Part shown: positions 16,225 to 27,942 of the stretch, piece after piece
How the letters are laid out: each line of letters starts with the position of its first letter
How positions within the stretch are numbered: position 1 is the first letter of the stretch
Assembly (NCBI GenBank): GCA_022749755.1
Contig: CM040444.1
Location: 18,149,274 to 18,213,273, forward strand
Source: Azadirachta indica
Taxonomy: Eukaryota > Streptophyta > Magnoliopsida > Sapindales > Meliaceae
Reading direction: 5' to 3'
Length of the DNA: 64,000 nt
Made by a program: the position numbers and the translations under genes
Notes under the pieces: generated by a model
Database searches by the model: none
What the model saw: the letters and a program-made list of their open reading frames with translations, nothing else
What the model was told of the DNA's origin: nothing

Positions 16225-17562
16225 TCTCAGTCATAGGCAAAAAGCTTTTCCATAATATGTAGATTTGTTTCCTGCAAGTAGTTAAATGCTAAAACCTTTA
16301 CTTCATAAACGTTTGTGGGCACCATTTTTGTAAGCTTTATGCTCACATTATTAGATTTGTACTGGAATATGAAGGCCTCTGCAGTTTATATTTCATATTT
16401 CAATCATTTATGTGCACATAAACGCTATAGAATGATCATGGCCCGTGCTTGGAATCATAGTATAATTGACACTTGAATCTTATACTGCATCCATTGCCAG
16501 TGTTATGTTTAAATCCAGCAGACAATATTCAGCACAGCTACCATCAGCATCAACAGAATTTATTATTATTTGCCATTTGGGGACTACTGGAATGTCCTCT
16601 CGAATTTGTGAATCGACCATTTTAGGGCATTGATTTCAGTTGTAGTGAAATAAGTCTAGGTATATATGGAACATTATCAAACATAAGTTTTTAGGGAGAG
16701 TCAAACTCTTTCATGTAGTACCATTGTCGTGAGATGAAATAAAAGATTCCGTAAAATTGCTTTTGACGGAAGGACTAAATACTAAAAGTTTAAATTTTAC
16801 AATTTCTGTATAGAATATTATTAACTTTTATACATATTGTGTAGGTATTTTCTTTTACTCTTCTAAAAATTCTAGAATAGATGAAAGAAAAATTTATGAA
16901 ATTTTTATTCATAAAATTATATTAAGTATAAAAAAATCTGTCATATTTTTTACTTTATAAGAATTTTCGAATGCATGATAAGTTGAAATTTGGAAAAAAA
17001 GAAAAAAAGAAGGAAGAAAGAAAAACCAGCGATTGCTTCCCGTTGAAGTATCTATACCACAAGCATGTTTCCCCTTTGGATATTAGGTCCTATATAGTTT
17101 TTTTTTTTTAATTATTTTCGAATTTTCAATTATTTAGATAATAACAGTCGCAGATATGTTATTAGCTTGATAAAACGCGGTTGCATTGGAGCAACATGTT
17201 AATATATAATTAATATTTAAAAAAATAACCGAAATTTTTTTTTGATCATTTGGAGAACAAAATGGTTTTTAAAAGCTCCTTAATAATAATTTATACAAAA
17301 TTGAGGTTCCTATTAAAATTTAACGAAAATTTATTAATTTTAGTGAAATTTGTAGATATTTAAGGAATAGAACAAGATTGGCGAGAAAACGACGTCGTAG
17401 TAGCTGAATTTTGTCGCAGTGCATGGTGCCCTGCGGGAACTGGCTTTGCATATTTAACACGGCTTCTCATTTTTTCAGGAACTATTCCTCCGAGGACGAA
17501 CGAAAGCTTGGTCTCTCGCTGATCGCATTCTGCCAAAGCGGTGACGTATCAGAAAACAAAAC
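16225..17562. other. Spacer: XCT 3' region and TRAP-alpha promoter
   Basis: AT-rich with no gene recognised. The XCT 3' untranslated region occupies the first few hundred bases and the TRAP-alpha promoter and leader the last 200. Confidence 0.5.
17389..17547 (+). promoter_or_regulatory. bZIP-type sites upstream of TRAP-alpha
   Basis: A perfect palindrome ACGACGTCGT is at 17389-17398 and TGACGT at 17542-17547, within 175 bases of the start codon. ACGT-core sites of this type are bound by plant bZIPs, including the ER-stress factors bZIP28/60. The link to ER-stress control is an inference from the gene's role. Confidence 0.35.
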
Positions 17563-20500
17563 ATGGCGATGAAAAATTTTAGGGTTTTCTTCCTTGCTCT
17601 CCTCCTCCTGGCCTCGCCTCTTCTCCAAGGTTTCCTTTCTCAATTCCAGATCTAGATCCGTACATGCACAATAAAACATTTCCTTGAATCATTTTCTTTC
17701 GCATTATGATCCCGTTTCTTCATCATCTCTGACTTTGTTTGTTTGTTTAATTGGTGCATGCATTTTGTTGTTACAATCGTTTTGATCTGTTTTATTAATT
17801 AAGATCTGATCTTTGACTTTTGTTGGTTGACTGTTAATTTATATTTCTAATTTTCTATGGTCCGTCGTTAATCTTAATATTTTGTAATTACGTATTTGAT
17901 CGAATTGTTTGTTTGCCGTTAAGCTGAGGCAGACATAGTCGGCAATCTGCATTTCTTCTTGGTGCTGCTTTAATTTCTTTTGAAAACGAAACGGAAACTA
18001 GGGAGGGTTTTGTTATAGCTATAAATGAGAGAGTGCTCTTCAAATGCTTATTTAACGTTAATTGATTGAAAATTACTAAAATAGTGAATGCTTATGTGTC
18101 TCCATTAGCTGGTGTTGTGTTGATTATTTTAGATTGTTACAATTCAACTCAGTGTCTTGGTAAATTTTATGTATGAATCTAATTACTTTTGGGTTTGGAG
18201 ATGTTAGGCGCTTATTATCAATTGTGATGTAGTTTATGTGCAAATACATGTGAATTGATTGTCCTTTTTCTTGTTAGTTGCAAGGTGTCAATCGGAGTCA
18301 GAAGAAGAAGTTGCAGAAACAGTTGAAGGAGGTGATCTTGGGATTGTCGGTGAGGATGCTCAAGATTTTGGTGATGGGTCTTATGGCCCAGCTCCAGGAG
18401 TGGACACTGTTTGCATTTTCCCTAAAAATAGCGCCCGATGTAAGAATTTATAAACCATTGCAAGTGGTAATATATTTTCTGTTCTATTTTCAGACATGTT
18501 TGTGCTAATGTGATTTTCTTTAAATGCAGTGGTGACAGCTGGAGAAGAAACTGAACTACTTGTTGGGATGAAAAATGATGGTAATTTGAATAATTTTTTG
18601 TGGTGTTGCTGGTCAATTCTGGAGCGAAATAAAATGCTAGGATCAGATATTTTAAGTGACCTCATTTTGAGGATCTATTGTGACTTTCATTTGTTTAGTT
18701 AGTCCAAATGAAACACCATCATATTTTCTTGCTGTGTCTCATGTTAGTATATGCACCCTGCTTTGTGTTTTTGTTTTTTCCTTTCTTTGATTTTGACTTG
18801 TAAATTATTTGGAGCTTAGTTTAATTGTTTCTTTGGATGTAATAACAGGTGAATCAAGTGTGAATGTGATTGCAGTTCAAGCCAGCGTTCATCTACCTTT
18901 TGATCATCGTCTGTTGGTTCAAAATCTCACTTCTCAGGTAATTTCAGGTTTGCTTGAGTGACATGCATAGCTTGAATGTGCCTGATCATCAGATTAGCTG
19001 CCAGTATGGTTTCTAAAGCACACATGGTGATCTGTTCCTTTTTCTGTAGAATAATTATATTGCTTTTTTGGCACCCAAGGTTGAATTTCATAAGCTTTTA
19101 TTCTGAGTTGGTATCTCTAATTCTGCAACTGTTTGCTTGCTCTGTTCCTTTTTTAAGTGTTCGATTGTTGAAAGACCTGAAAGCTATCAAATCAATGTAT
19201 TATGTATGCTTAAAAAAATCAATAAATATTTGGCTGATCTATGTGGATTTCATGTGAATCTCATATGTGGGTCTTATTCTTTTTGTTGAATGTCTAGTTA
19301 CTCTTTTGGACTTTCACTTTGAAAATGATGATAAAGTTTAATCTATGAAAGGAGAGTATGTTCATTGTTTGAGATGGCTGGACTGTTGGAATACACATCA
19401 AGTTAGATATCCTTGAGGTTAATTATGTAAAAATGTTAGTATTGTAAATAAGACCTATATTTTTTTAGATATATACAATTTGAAGTCTTGTGTAACTGAT
19501 CCTTGGCACTAGCAAACCCTAGAAAAATGTGCCAGTTTTTGGTTCCTTGAGCAATTCAATATTGCCATTGATAACAATGATTTGTTTGGGAAATATCATA
19601 CTTTATTATGTGCATCTTGTGTTATATTTTGCATAGTTCAAAGTTTTACGATGATTTTTTGGGGAATATGATGCTTTATTGCCATTTACGTATAGATTTC
19701 TACCTATTGATGCTTTAAATTTTCTCATTTTAGGCCTTTAACAATGCAACGGTGAAAGCTTCAGCTCAGGCTACTTTCCCATATGTTTTTGCTGTCAGCA
19801 AGTATTTACAGGTATATGCATTATTCCTGGAGTTAAAACACATTCCTAGTATTTTGTCAATGTGACTTCTTGCTATACTGAATGCATTCCTTTTGAGCTT
19901 ACATTTCTGTTAATCTTTTCAGCCTGGAACTTTTGATCTTGTGGGCTCCATTATTTGTGAGATAGACCAACATCCTTACCAAAGCACCTTCTACAATGGT
20001 ACCATTGAAGTTGTTGAGGCTGGTGGTTTTGTCAGCGTTGAGTCTGTTTTCCTTGTCACCCTGGGAATTGCTCTTCTTGTCCTCCTTGGTTTATGGGTTC
20101 AAGGTCAAGTGAAACAATTATCAAAGGTATTTATTGCCACCATTTAATTATCTTCATTCACTCCATTATCCCTCTATGTATGATGTCACACTAATTGCTG
20201 CAGAATGTGAATTAGCATATAGTCCAAGTTGGCTTTGTTATTATTATTCAGAAAGATATTATTTTGTATTAGATAAAAAAATTTCTGCTAGCATGCTTGC
20301 TCGTGCTGCAAATGTGGAGAGAGTGAAATCTTCAGATATGGTATATGCATATTTTCTTCTACTTATGTTTGTTCTTATAATGACTCTGACAGCCCTTGTT
20401 TTTTTATGTTTGGTTAGAAAACTAAGAAGGCTCCAAAGGTGGAAGTTGGAACAGGAACTACTGATGCCTCTATGGATGAGTGGCTTCAGGTGTGTGGTTT

Positions 20501-20755
20501 ATGCATTATTATCACTCGGAAATCCTTTTCATGTTTATTTGACCAGACTTAATCTGCAATGGGAAAGTAGTTGTGATTCGAGACCTGTCTCACATGATCA
20601 TCTTCAGGCCTCATTTCAAGCCTTCTTCGAGGCCGTAATTATTAGAGATCCTTTGGAGAACTAGTTTTGATTATTTCTTTTTATTTTGTTTTTGCCTGTT
20701 TCAGGGAACTGCTTATACTCAGTCACTATGCAGCAAATCTAAGAAGAAGAAGTAG
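17563..20755 (+). CDS. Translocon-associated protein subunit alpha (8 exons, complete)
   Basis: TRAP-alpha (SSR1) is a single-pass ER membrane subunit of the TRAP complex beside the Sec61 translocon. Exons: 17563-17629, 18278-18439, 18530-18580, 18849-18937, 19734-19811, 19923-20126, 20418-20489, 20705-20755; 774 nt, 257 residues. An N-terminal signal peptide (FFLALLLLASPLLQVARCQ) precedes an acidic lumenal stretch. The conserved block GPAPGVDTVCIFPKNSA and three N-glycosylation sequons (NLT, NAT, NGT) follow. The transmembrane helix is VESVFLVTLGIALLVLLGLW, and the cytosolic tail ends in lysines (SKSKKKK). All family landmarks are present. The tandem position after XCT matches At2g21150-At2g21160. 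Confidence 0.94.
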
Positions 20756-23056
20756 ATCAATATTCTTGCCCAGTTAAGCTTGCATGGGGCTCTCTGGGGA
20801 AGTGCAGGCTCTTGTAACTCACACTAGGCATTTGGAAAATTTGAGAGAGCGTACAAGTGGGAAGTAGTTTCTGAAATTAGGCCAAAAAAGACTTGCCGTT
20901 GTAGCATGTGTAAGAAATTTTAGATATTTATTTTCTCAGAGAAGGAAAAACATAAATCTGATTTTGAGTAGGAAAAACACAATATTCTTAAACCCGAAGA
21001 ATCTTTTCTTAGATGTCATGATTTTTTTTTTTCTTCCTATTTCAAATCTTGTTACTATTAGCATTTGCTGTGGATGAAACAGAGTTGTTTGTCTTTAGAT
21101 GGTCGTCATAATTTAGTTAGGGCCTAAATGGTGGATGGAAAATGCTGTTATCCATGCTCTCGTTTTCTGTGAGAAGCTTTTCAAATTAACTTGAAAGGAA
21201 ATTTTCAATTTACGAAGCCATAAAAATACTCAGAACATAGTAGTGGGTTGCTAAAATATCTTATCCCCTCAATGGATTTGTGCTAGGAGATCCAATTGAA
21301 GCGCACTGGAGATAATATTTTGCTGTATTTCAACTGTTGTAGTAGGTCCATTGAGCTTCGGGGAATAAATCTTACCAGACAGTTCTGCCAAGAAGATTGT
21401 ACTTCTTGTCTGTTTTTTCCGCAAAATGAGCTATGATTTGGTTTGTTGTCATTCATAAGGGACATGAATTAACAACTTCGATAATTTATTTCATGTGACA
21501 AGAGTCATTTTCCTCTGCCTGGATTCTGCCTGCCCGGCCTACTAACTGCTAAAAAACCACTAAATATAATAGGAGAGGACCCATTATAAAATGAAATTAA
21601 GACAAAAGAAAAAAAAAAAGAATTACTGTTCCTGGACCGACGTTTTAAATTGTACTTGTATAATACTTTTCTTTCCATTGGAATGGAACCGTCGTACTTA
21701 GAAAGACTTTTCTTCTGTTTCTATTGCCAAAGACATCAGTTTCTTGGGGCGAAGAAAAATAATAGATGAGAGATGCAGATTCTGAAGCTTGATATCTAGC
21801 TGTTTAAACAAAAAAAGAAGTTCACTATATACTTAAATTATTCCACTTCTAAAATAAGCTAAGAACATGGATAAAGATAATCAAACTGTTTCATTTTTTA
21901 AATAGAAAGATCCCGAATCGAAGTGATTTTAATATCATATTTGTTGCCTCCAGTTGAATTATGAGCAGAAAAACATGGTTGCCCGAGTTGATAAACTAAT
22001 AATATCTGTTGGGTCGCCAAGAATCACACACAAATTAGGTTTCCTCATTAATCGCATTGATTAGATATGGATTGAAGCTAGCTATCATCCACATAAACCG
22101 AATATTTTCTCACCCAGCTTGTATAATTAATGGAGGTGCATAATGATATTTGTTTGTATGCAAATGGCAAAATCAACTAATATTGACTCACAACCCAACT
22201 AAATTCTCAACTCTAATGTACATATCTTTATTTTCTTTTCATTAATTATTATTATTATTATTATTTTTTTGCTAATGATCATATATCACAATCTTAAACT
22301 TGATTTTATCCCAAATTAAATTAGTAACTTTCTTTGTCTTTTTCGAATGGGCACATTCATATATACATGTTGCTTTCCTTTGCTTAAATTTTATATATAC
22401 ATAAATCCATCACCAATATCAATTTAAGTGTAATTAAAGGGAAGCATCACCAACCTAAACCTAAGATTTTTAGCACTAATTAATTACAACTCACTGTTCA
22501 TATATATACGTTGACATGTGATTTAATGAATCAATGTCGCTCCCTACACTCTATATATATATATATATATTTATACATGTACTCAGATACACTATAAATT
22601 ATCAATACATATTTATTTTGTATATACGAACTAACATAGTATGATATAACTGAAATGGTGTAAGTTCAGTTCTAATATTTTTTTACTTTTGTTTATTTTT
22701 ACTATCTTACTATTTGTATAAATCGTTTACATATACGAGTTATTATTCATCAAATTTTATCTTTTCATACCTTAAAATATCGTTGACATAATTCTTATGA
22801 GAAAAAGTTAATGATGAATGTTTTTTTCACGTGAATGAATTAATCTTGTCTTGATTTCAGATCATTTCAAGATTGTGAAATATATATATTGATTGACAGA
22901 TTTTGTACTTCATAACCATCTGCCCTGAAGTCTATACTATAAGGTAAAATAATGCCAATCATGCCTGCAGCTATCTAAATATTATACTTCTTGATCATAC
23001 AAATTCCTCTCTTTCGGCTCTCCAACTGTAACTGGACCCCATGACTCAAATAATTC

Positions 23057-23119
<63 letters not shown>

Positions 23120-23566
23120 AATATTACCAAGAGCATGCATGAACAACGTATATATATATATATATATATCAAACACTTCTATTATTTTCTATTAAAGCAA
23201 AGTATTTATGATAGCTACGTAAGTAGGTTTACACAGCTGATAAAGAGAATACAAAAGGGTTTTGTAATCTTAGCTGTGTTGTGTAGTTGAGAATTCAATT
23301 CAATTAATTCATTGAAGACGAGATAATGGCGTTGCACACTGATGCCGGTGTGCATGTTACTTTCTTTTCCATCCACTATCAATTCCTTGCGGTCCCTGAT
23401 CTCATGTGAACAACTTGACTCCACTGTCGGTGTGAGCTTGCAATCACTTCATCAACTTCTTTATATATTGAGCTCTCTCTTAAGTTTAACCAACCTCTCA
23501 CTTGCTCATTGAGAAGCTTGTAGCTTCCATTTCACTTAGTTTCGGTTGTTGGAAGCACGTTTTCCA
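20756..23566. other. Intergenic region between TRAP-alpha and PRP
   Basis: TRAP-alpha 3' untranslated sequence followed by AT-rich spacer. Contains TA tracts (about 22552-22571, 23148-23168) and a long CT/TA compound microsatellite. The last 100 bases are the PRP leader. No other gene seen. Confidence 0.5.
23059..23116. repeat. Compound microsatellite (CT)n(AT)n
   Basis: An uninterrupted CT run of about 15 units passes directly into a TA run of about 14 units. Part of a shorter TA tract resumes at 23148-23168. Confidence 0.95.
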
Positions 23567-24818
23567 ATGCGGATGCTCCCCGTTCCCCGAGGAGCACTTC
23601 TGTGCTTCTTGGTGTACTTTGTGTTTGCTGTGAGTTTTTGCAACGTAAATGGTAAGACAGTTGAAGTAGTTGGAACTGGAGAATGTGCAGACTGTGGTCA
23701 GAGCAACTTTATAAACCTAGCCAGGCCTTTTCAGGTATAAATATGTTTTCAGTTTAATTCCATACTGTCTTAGATCTACAATGCATGTGTCAGAGTTGTA
23801 CTTTAATTACTTCATACATGGATAAAAGTAGTTCTCTCTTTGTACAGGACTCCGAGTAAATATAGATTGTAAGGTCGAAAATGGTGAGTTCAAAACAAGA
23901 GGGGTTGGCGAGCTCGATGAAGAAGGAAAGTTTAAAGTATCTCTCCCTCAAGAAATTGTTGAAGATGGGGAGCTTAAAGAAGAATGTTATGCACAACTTC
24001 ACAGTGCATCAGCTACTCCATGTCCTGCTCATGATGGCTTAGAGTCTTCAAAGATTATTTTCAAGACAAAATCTCAAGAGAAGCACACATTTGGGTTGGT
24101 AGGGAAACTCAAGTTTTCACCTGTAACTTGTGCTTCTGCCTTTTTTTGGCCTCATTTTAACTACCCATCTCTCCCCACGTTCTCACCCTTGCCTAAGTTT
24201 CCACATCCCAAGTTTAATCTTCCTCCTTTGAAAAGTTTTGGTCATCCATTCCCTTTCCCTCCTAAATACAAGAAACCCTGCCCTCCCCTAACACCAAAAG
24301 CACTTCCACCACCAGAGCAACCAAAGCCACTCCCACCAAAACCACCAGTGATAAAGAAGCCTTGTCCTCCAGTCAAGAAGCCACTTCCTCCCATTCCAAA
24401 AGTCCTTCCACCTAAAGTCCCCATTTACAAGCCAAAACCCCCAGTTCCTAAAGTTTTTCCACCTCCAGTTCCCATTTACAAACCAAAACCACCAGTTCCT
24501 ATCTACAAACCCAAACCACCAGTTCCTATTTACAAACCAAAACCTCCAGTTCCTAAAGTCCTTCCCCCACCAGTTCCTATTTACAAACCCAAACCTCCAG
24601 TCCCGAAAGTGCTTCCCCCCCCAGTTCCTATTTACAAACCAAAACCACCCATCTTCATTAAACCACTCCCTCCATTTCCAAAGATCCCACCATTCTACAA
24701 GAAGCCATGCCCACCATTACCAAAGCTTCCTCCAATTCCCAAGATTCCTCCAAAGTACTTCCACCACCCCAAGTTTGGAAAATGGCCACCTCTTCCACCA
24801 TTTCCTTCTCATCCTTAA
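23567..24818 (+). CDS. Proline-rich cell-wall protein, PRP2/PRP4 type (2 exons)
   Basis: Secreted structural wall protein. The start (MRMLPVPRGAL) and the C-terminus (HHPKFGKWPPLPPFP) are hallmarks of Arabidopsis PRP2/PRP4. A signal peptide covers about residues 1-30. Next comes an Ole e 1-like domain with Cys in GECADCGQ, IDCK and EECYAQLHSASATPC. The rest is a Pro-rich repeat region built on PPVPIYKPKPPVPKV units with Tyr and Lys suited to wall cross-linking. Exon 1 is 23567-23734. Exon 2 ends with TAA at 24816-24818, but its start is uncertain. The best acceptor (AG at 23846-23847) would join out of frame by one base before the conserved GLRVNIDCK. The AG at 23830-23831 joins in frame and inserts five residues (FSLCT). 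Length is about 380 residues. Neighbours XCT and NUP188 support the assignment. Confidence 0.88.
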
Positions 24819-25774
24819 GCTATTAATTATTCCACGTGTAAAAATTAATCACGAGGATTGTTTCGTTAATATTGATGGTGTGCTTGAAGTTTGAAATAAA
24901 AATACTGGAAGGTGAAGAAAGACAGACATGTGAATGATCATCGTGAGCCTTAAATTTAATTCCTTCAAGTTGGATTTGTGTGTCTGTCGACTGCTTTCCA
25001 CAGAAAACTTTTTAGTGTTTGATGTTTAAAGCGATTGCCTGTTATATTAGTAATAATACTAGCTAGTTTCATTTACAGTCATAGAAAGAATCATGCATAT
25101 GTATCTTCCTTCCTTCTCAAATGCAATACCAAGCTGCTACTTATTCCATTTAATTACTTCTGCTTGTTTAATTGTTTATCCCTGCAACTGTATATTATAA
25201 TAATGAATTAAGTGTGTTTACTTGCACTAATTTGTTTTTCTTAATCATTATTATCATGTAAAGAGTATCATTAAAATCACTGTAAGAAGGAGGTTCACTC
25301 ATAATTTATTTTCTATAAGAAGGAGGTTTACTCAAAATTTTCTAAGAGTCAATCTCAAGTATCATAAAAAAATTTCACTAATACGTAGGAATCTATCTTG
25401 TACAACAGAGTGGTTTACCAAAATTTTTTGATGTTTAAACCTACATATTATAGGAAATCCCACCAACGGGAGGAGTGCGATTTTGCCATCAGGCCTGATG
25501 GCTAGATATACATTTAGGTAATTCTAAAAAGTTGGTGTTAATAAATTATCAAGCCCAACATCCATTTAATTATCTGTGCTACGACCTCCAATATAATTAT
25601 AAGGTTCACATGCATATTATTTATATTACTTGTGCACATTCTTTTACGGAAATGCATATGAGCTTTTATATAAGCCTTTTTTCTTTTTCTTATTTTGGTA
25701 GAAGGTAAAGGGAAATTTTCATTTATGTACTTCCTTTTATGGAAAAGCCTCTCAGTTTTTATGACAGCCTTTTT
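24819..25774. other. PRP 3' region and AT-rich spacer
   Basis: 3' untranslated sequence of PRP for the first 200-300 bases, then AT-rich DNA. ORFs here show no protein-like composition. Confidence 0.5.
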
Positions 25775-26372
25775 ATAAAAAGTACGCTTTAACACAAAAA
25801 AAATGTTGTTTATATAAAGAATATTTTTTCTTGTATAATTTATTATAGTAGTTATATTTAAACATAATTTTAAACTGTGATCATTTTTTAATTTGAAGTA
25901 TAAATAGTAATCATGAGTAAAATTTTTCAAAGGTATAAATGTGAATTTATCACTATATATATAAAATAAATACCTGATAAATATTGTAAGTAATTTTTTT
26001 ATAATTTTTAAAATTATTGATTAGACTATTCCATTATTTAATTGATAAATATTGGGTCATCTGAAATATTGAAAAAAGTACTCTTTTGAACACTTAAAAT
26101 GTTGTTTGTGTAAAGAACATTTTCATGTAAAATTTAGTATAGTGGTTATATTTAAATACAATTTTAAACTGTGATCATTTTTTAATTTGAGGTATAAATA
26201 GTGGTCGTAAGTAAAAATTTTTTGAAGGTATAAATGTGAATTTATCACTCTATATATATATATATATAAAGTAAATACCTAATAAATATTTTAAGTAATT
26301 TTTTTATAATTTTTAAAATTATTGGTTAGTCTATTCCACTATTTAATTGATAAATATTGGGTCATCTAAAAT
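25775..26372. repeat. Tandem duplication of a ~300 bp AT-rich unit (2 copies)
   Basis: Copy 1 (about 25775-26070) and copy 2 (about 26071-26372) align end to end in direct orientation. Shared landmarks include AATGTTGTTT, TTAAACTGTGATCATTTTTT, AAATGTGAATTTATCACT and TGATAAATATTGGGTCATCT. The copies differ by scattered substitutions and a longer TA run in copy 2, so the duplication is not recent. No coding capacity is evident. Confidence 0.85.
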
Positions 26373-27942
26373 ATAAAAAGAAATCAAGATAATATTATAA
26401 AAAATTTATAATATTATTGTGATATTAATTAGATATGCTAAAACAAGATTGAATGAATAAAAAATTTGAATAAAAATTTTAGTAGCTAATAAAATTTGAA
26501 TACATGTTGATGGGTTGTTGAAATAGGGCAACAATATTAATTAGGTGTCGTTATATCAGATGTCCCTTTAGGGCAGCTAATTAAACCCAACTTAGAGAGC
26601 ATTCTATGTATTGGTAGCTAGGTGGGGATAATGGATCATGGATACATCTTAATCTTTGAATAGTTTTGTAGGTTTCATTAATACAATTAGAATGAGCTTC
26701 AATCCAAATCTAATTAATTTTGAGATCTAAAACTGCGGCTCATTAAAAGTTTGAACTTTGAACATCCACTTGTAACATATATATTAAAGCAGTATCTATT
26801 ATTTTATCAAAGTTTCATTAAGCCAAGCACCCTTTGGCAAAGTAGTCACTGTCCTTTGAATGTGTTAAGTCGGTTGTATCATGTCACCAAAATTTATCAC
26901 ACTTTATCTTAAAAGAAAATTTTTCTTTCTATCCATTATTTAAAGACAACTTTTATAAATAACTATATTACAAAAATTTTTTCGTCTTCAACCAAATATT
27001 AAATATTTTGACAAAAATATTTCCAACAGTCACATTTAACAAAACTAAATATATTTTTTATCATGACAATTTTGAACATGGTTTAACTAAAAACCATAAT
27101 TTATATTATGCTCTAAATTTTACTTTTCAACATGCTAGAAACCTTAATTTCTAACTAATTTGAAACTCTAGTTTTGAGCATAACTTGACTCCAATCCCTA
27201 ATTTTGAGTATAATTTACTTAACTTAAAATCATAGTTTAAATTATGATCAAAACTCTAGTTTCGAATATGGCTTAATTCGGAATCATATATTAAGTTATG
27301 TTCTAAAATTAGGTTTTTAATGTGTTAGAAACTCTATTTTCAAGTGCATAATAAGTTAAAATTTTGAGTACAATTACATTTATGGTTTCAAGTTTAGCCA
27401 AACTCGAAAGTTGAAGATTGCTTGTGAAATGTAGTTAGAGGGCATTTTTATCCAAGATATGATTGTTTGATTAAAAATTAAAAAAATTATGAATGTGGTT
27501 AAAGATGAAAATTGGGTAATAAAATGAAAAAATTTTCTTTTTTTTTTTTCTTCAAAACTATTTTAAATAAGTACAACAACGATATTTCTCAAGGATATTA
27601 CTATGAGATTTGCTTACAGCGCCACTATAGTTTAGTTATCAGGTACGTGCGGTAAGTCCTCGATGGATTGGATTGGATGAAAAAGCAGGTCTGATGCGGC
27701 CCAGCCCGTTTAATACTTTAATTTGCACGACGAAGGACTAAAGGAGCCTTCTGGCGAACCGGACCATCCGATCCGAACCATCTGGGTCCAACAATGAACC
27801 ACAAATGGTGCGGCTAATCACTGAGTCACTCGTCCCTCCGTCTTTACCAATTTGAAAAAGCGCGAAAAATCAAAAGGGAGAACATACCCTCCTCCTCTTC
27901 TTCTAGGGTTTTAGCTCTCTCAGAGCTCACCAATCTCCAGCA
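26373..27942. other. AT-rich spacer and NUP188 promoter
   Basis: No gene seen. About 27060-27420 contains loosely repeated phrases (variants of CTCTAGTTTTGAGCATAA), suggesting an old low-complexity tandem array. The last 250 bases become GC-richer and include the NUP188 promoter and leader. Confidence 0.45.

Noticed and set aside
20134..20664. 176-codon ORF within TRAP-alpha.
   Set aside because: It overlaps two introns and exon 7 in the wrong frame; the spliced TRAP-alpha model explains the locus.
23160..23420. Minus-strand ORFs around the microsatellite upstream of PRP.
   Set aside because: Low-complexity translation of CT/TA repeats, no homology recognised.
24242..24424. Glycine-rich ORF on the minus strand.
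   Set aside because: It is the complement of the proline-rich PRP coding repeats.
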